22,584 nucleotides of DNA from an uncultured Lachnobacterium sp. (GTDB lineage: Bacteria; Bacillota; Clostridia; Lachnospirales; Lachnospiraceae), in NCBI GenBank assembly GCA_900549895.1, contig URQG01000007.1, positions 1 through 22,584 of the forward strand. The letters run 5' to 3'. Made by a program: the position numbers and the translations under genes. Below are positions 22,479 through 22,584 of this stretch, one piece after another. The stretch's first letter is position 1; the number at the start of each line of letters is the position of its first letter. The notes beneath the pieces are model-generated. The model saw only the letters and a program-made list of their open reading frames with translations. It searched no databases and was not told the DNA's origin.

Positions 22479-22584
22479 ATGTTAGAAGCTGGAATCAAAG
22501 GAACAAAGGAGATTATGGTAACAAACGAGAATACTGCGAAGACGATGGGAAGCGGTACGCTTGATGTATTTGCAACACCTGCAA
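22479..22584 (+). CDS. Thioesterase-family protein, 5' part (runs off the window)
   Basis: ATG 22479 with GGAGG eight bases upstream opens 35 codons before the window ends. They read MLEAGIKGTKEI, then NTAKTMGSG and LDVFATPA. This matches the start of hot-dog thioesterases related to fluoroacetyl-CoA thioesterase FlK, whose conserved N-terminus has a V-x-x-x-NTA-x-x-MGSG-x-L-x-VFATPA pattern. Such proteins hydrolyse acyl-CoA thioesters; the substrate is unknown. The 95-base gap after the MATE gene holds TATAAT at 22458-22463, too close to the ribosome site to be an obvious promoter. Confidence 0.75.
   Translation, partial: MLEAGIKGTKEIMVTNENTAKTMGSGTLDVFATPA

Overview
This is most likely a chromosomal contig end from a gut Lachnospiraceae (Firmicutes; perhaps near Roseburia or Agathobacter). 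The evidence is the style of the housekeeping proteins (AddAB, Maf, HtpG, LrgAB, a fused membrane spermidine synthase-like protein), strong AGGAGG-type ribosome sites, and CIRCE heat-shock operators. No rRNA, tRNA, CRISPR array, insertion sequence or origin was seen. Bases 1-47 are not biological: they are an untrimmed Illumina Nextera i5 adapter.

Region 1 (48-2060) is ordinary chromosome: a membrane spermidine synthase-like protein, then a LysR regulator that is cut off after about 113 codons.

Region 2 (about 2060-6650) is the accessory stretch and the most interesting part. It is a patchwork of gene fragments around a few intact genes. In order: the back end of a hybrid histidine kinase; a small XRE regulator with an internal deletion; an intact DUF3791 gene; a DUF3990 (ADP-ribosyltransferase-like) gene with an internal deletion; a second intact DUF3791 gene; an intact 316-residue Cys/His-containing protein of unknown function; an intact AlbA_2/Schlafen-type ATP-binding protein; the first ~60 codons of BREX pglZ; a TIR domain cut before its catalytic region; and, on the minus strand, an XRE regulator cut at its C-terminus. 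At least six joints can be placed to within a few bases, and several lie on short shared words. The region reads either as a decayed BREX-type defence island or as a chain of assembly errors. Read mapping would decide.

Region 3 (6652-8730) holds a small heat-shock protein under a CIRCE operator laid over its promoter, a 26-residue Lys-rich small ORF, a strong terminator, and the lrgA-lrgB pair.

Region 4 (8824-16508) is an addB-addA-maf operon: the two subunits of the double-strand-break repair helicase-nuclease, then a Maf nucleotide pyrophosphatase overlapping addA by 4 bases.

Region 5 (16578-18570) is a promoter-to-terminator operon of a small acidic protein, a PrsA-like foldase lipoprotein and a PAP2 phosphatase. 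It converges on htpG across a perfect 36-base palindrome.

Region 6 (18660-22584) is htpG on the minus strand with a CIRCE operator upstream, a divergent MATE transporter, and the start of a thioesterase gene running off the end. The two CIRCE sites suggest that HrcA controls both Hsp20 and Hsp90 here.
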